64,000 bases of DNA. Source: Dendrocalamus latiflorus (Eukaryota > Streptophyta > Magnoliopsida > Poales > Poaceae). Below, piece by piece: positions 62,700-64,000 of the stretch (position 1 is its first letter; the number at the start of each line of letters is the position of its first letter). The position numbers and the translations under genes were made by a program. A model generated the notes under the pieces. That model saw only the letters and a list, made by a program, of their open reading frames with translations. It was not told the origin of the DNA and did no database searches. The DNA lies in contig CM029654.1 in assembly GCA_017311315.1 (NCBI GenBank), positions 558,001 through 622,000 on the forward strand, read 5' to 3'.

Positions 62700-63005
62700 C
62701 TAAACCGAGATTCTAAACTATCGTACCTAAACATTTTTCTTATATCATGGTTCTGGTATGTTAACTTCCATACGCTCCTATCTAAAGCCAACTATTTGGA
62801 TACATTCTAATATCTTAAGTCTCTTTTAACTGCTTCCTCGCACGTCAGTCTTAGCCAGCCTCTACCTCATCTTATGTTTTCGGTACGTCTTAACATTTCA
62901 CTGCATACCGGTGCCTCAAAAAGTCGTTGTTGGAGATGCCCAAACTATCTCAAACAATATTGGATAAGCTTCTCTTCAATTGGTGCCACCTCTATTCCAT
63001 CATGT
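62700..63005 (-). mobile_element. LINE reverse-transcriptase C-terminal remnant
   Basis: The minus-strand frame reads VAPIEEKLIQYCLR, stop, FGHLQQRLFEAPVCS, then GWLRLTCEEAVKRDLRY and ALDRSVWKLTYQNHD. This is the conserved tail of plant LINE-encoded reverse transcriptases (PIEEKLxQxRLRWFGH...RRPPEAPV...GRPxLTWEE). At least four in-frame stops are present, so the fragment is long dead. Its ends were not defined. Confidence 0.78.
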
Positions 63006-63019
63006 ATGCCATCACTCTA

Positions 63020-64000
63020 TCACCTATTGCTTATACTTGCAGAAAATTAAGTAAAAATCCTTTAAAACACAAGACATTAAAAAGAAACATATCTTATTAA
63101 TATTTTGGCTATATATTAGACTCTAAATGGACCTTTTCTATCCCCTGACCAACTATACACCATTGGATTTTCTCCATTTCTGACCGTGCTAGCTACATAC
63201 TACCAACACCCTGATTATATGCTTTAAATTTGTGGTATAAGTTCGTCACAAGATAATGTTAACTATTAGATGTTACATACTTAAATCTCAACATTGTTGA
63301 CTCTCTGAGGTCCAATTTGATGCCCTTTTGGAAGGTCAGCCCCTTGGAACATAACCCACGACGACATGAAAATCTCACTTCATTATTATTAAAAAAACCT
63401 ATTGTTGCATCATCATCTCACATCATGTGTACCAGCACATATCACTATCACTAAAATGTCCGATCCTAATTACCAAAGCCCCAGCCGTAAAAAAACGAAG
63501 AGGTAACACTCGTGTGAATTGTGATGCGAAGACGATGATTGATAATAATCCCAGTCAAATTAAACACAAGTTTTTTCTACGCTGCAGGAGGTAACTTGGC
63601 AGGACAGATGATATTGGCTTTGTTGTTTCGTGTTTTTAGGTGGCCTTTTGTTTCGGTTTGTTCGAAAGCTGAAATAAATATGGTGGTTTTTTTTAAGTAG
63701 ATTCTCACAGTCGCTTCTCCAAATAACTTGTCATGGACAGGCCTCACGCAGGCTCAATGGGCTTGATGGAATGGGCCGAGCGCAAGGCATTGGCAAGCAG
63801 TACAAATACTGAAGCGTTGGCAAAAGGAAAGAGCAGAAGCAGGCATATCACTCTCTACTTTGACTCCTCTCTGGTCGTGTTCTCAGCCCCTGCAGTTCTC
63901 TCTCACAATCCCTTTGATTTCTCTGTATTTCCCAGTCTAATTCCTCCTCTATTGTATCCAAAGTACTCAAGTACTAGTGTTGATTGTATCTGAAAGTGAA
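63020..64000. other. Intergenic, possibly upstream of a gene beyond the window
   Basis: No gene is supported. The last 300 bp become less AT-rich, and an open frame at 63733-63993 has no recognised family. Around 63640-63720 the sequence resembles that near 60005-60075 (TTTTGGTTTC...TCGAAAG...GAAATAAA), a short dispersed repeat. Confidence 0.4.

Overview
This is a plant nuclear window. It has intron-split genes with GT-AG introns, GC-rich first exons, AT-rich introns and intergenic DNA, a eukaryotic tRNA and many plant transposon types. MITE density, codon use and protein sequences point to a grass, most likely rice (Oryza). From memory, the set MDAR, cyclophilin, low-molecular-weight phosphatase, PIMT and KDEL cysteine protease resembles a block on the long arm of rice chromosome 8. 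That placement was not checked by any search.

Layout. Positions 1-3.6 kb hold decayed repeats. At 3.6-8.2 kb (minus) is an intact 10-exon monodehydroascorbate reductase whose eighth intron carries a LINE fragment split by a solo LTR. At 9.4-10.4 kb lie three MITEs. At 11.1-14.7 kb (minus) is a decayed WD40-cyclophilin (CYP71 type) gene. At 16.3-17.2 kb (plus) is a single-exon DUF868 gene. At 17.7-22.7 kb (minus) is a low-molecular-weight protein tyrosine phosphatase with a 725-bp hAT-like element in its last intron. At 23.6-27.1 kb (minus) is mitochondrial cytochrome c1. At 27.2-32.8 kb there is a MITE-rich interval.

The most interesting object is at 32.8-40.35 kb. It looks like a non-autonomous Helitron on the minus strand carrying exon-intron fragments of several unrelated genes: a VPS13-like protein, a plant LIM protein, the N-terminal half of PRMT5 and an unidentified piece. 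All lie in the same orientation. Next come an RGLG-type copine/RING ubiquitin ligase (41.3-44.6 kb, plus), a transposon island with a broken hAT transposase, a gypsy gag-protease fragment and a 919-bp hAT-like element (45.4-50.4 kb), a chloroplast two-RRM protein (51.1-53.1 kb, plus), a protein-L-isoaspartate methyltransferase (53.7-55.5 kb, minus), a KDEL-tailed papain-type protease (57.5-58.6 kb, minus), a tRNA-Arg(CCG) at 62.2 kb and a LINE remnant at 62.7-63.0 kb.

The genes form no operon or pathway cluster. MDAR (ascorbate recycling), PIMT (protein repair), cytochrome c1 (respiration), RGLG (ubiquitin signalling) and the KDEL protease (cell-death and reserve proteolysis) are independent neighbours. 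Exon boundaries were worked out by hand from splice signals and family knowledge. Coordinates should be good to a few bases where full exon lists are given.
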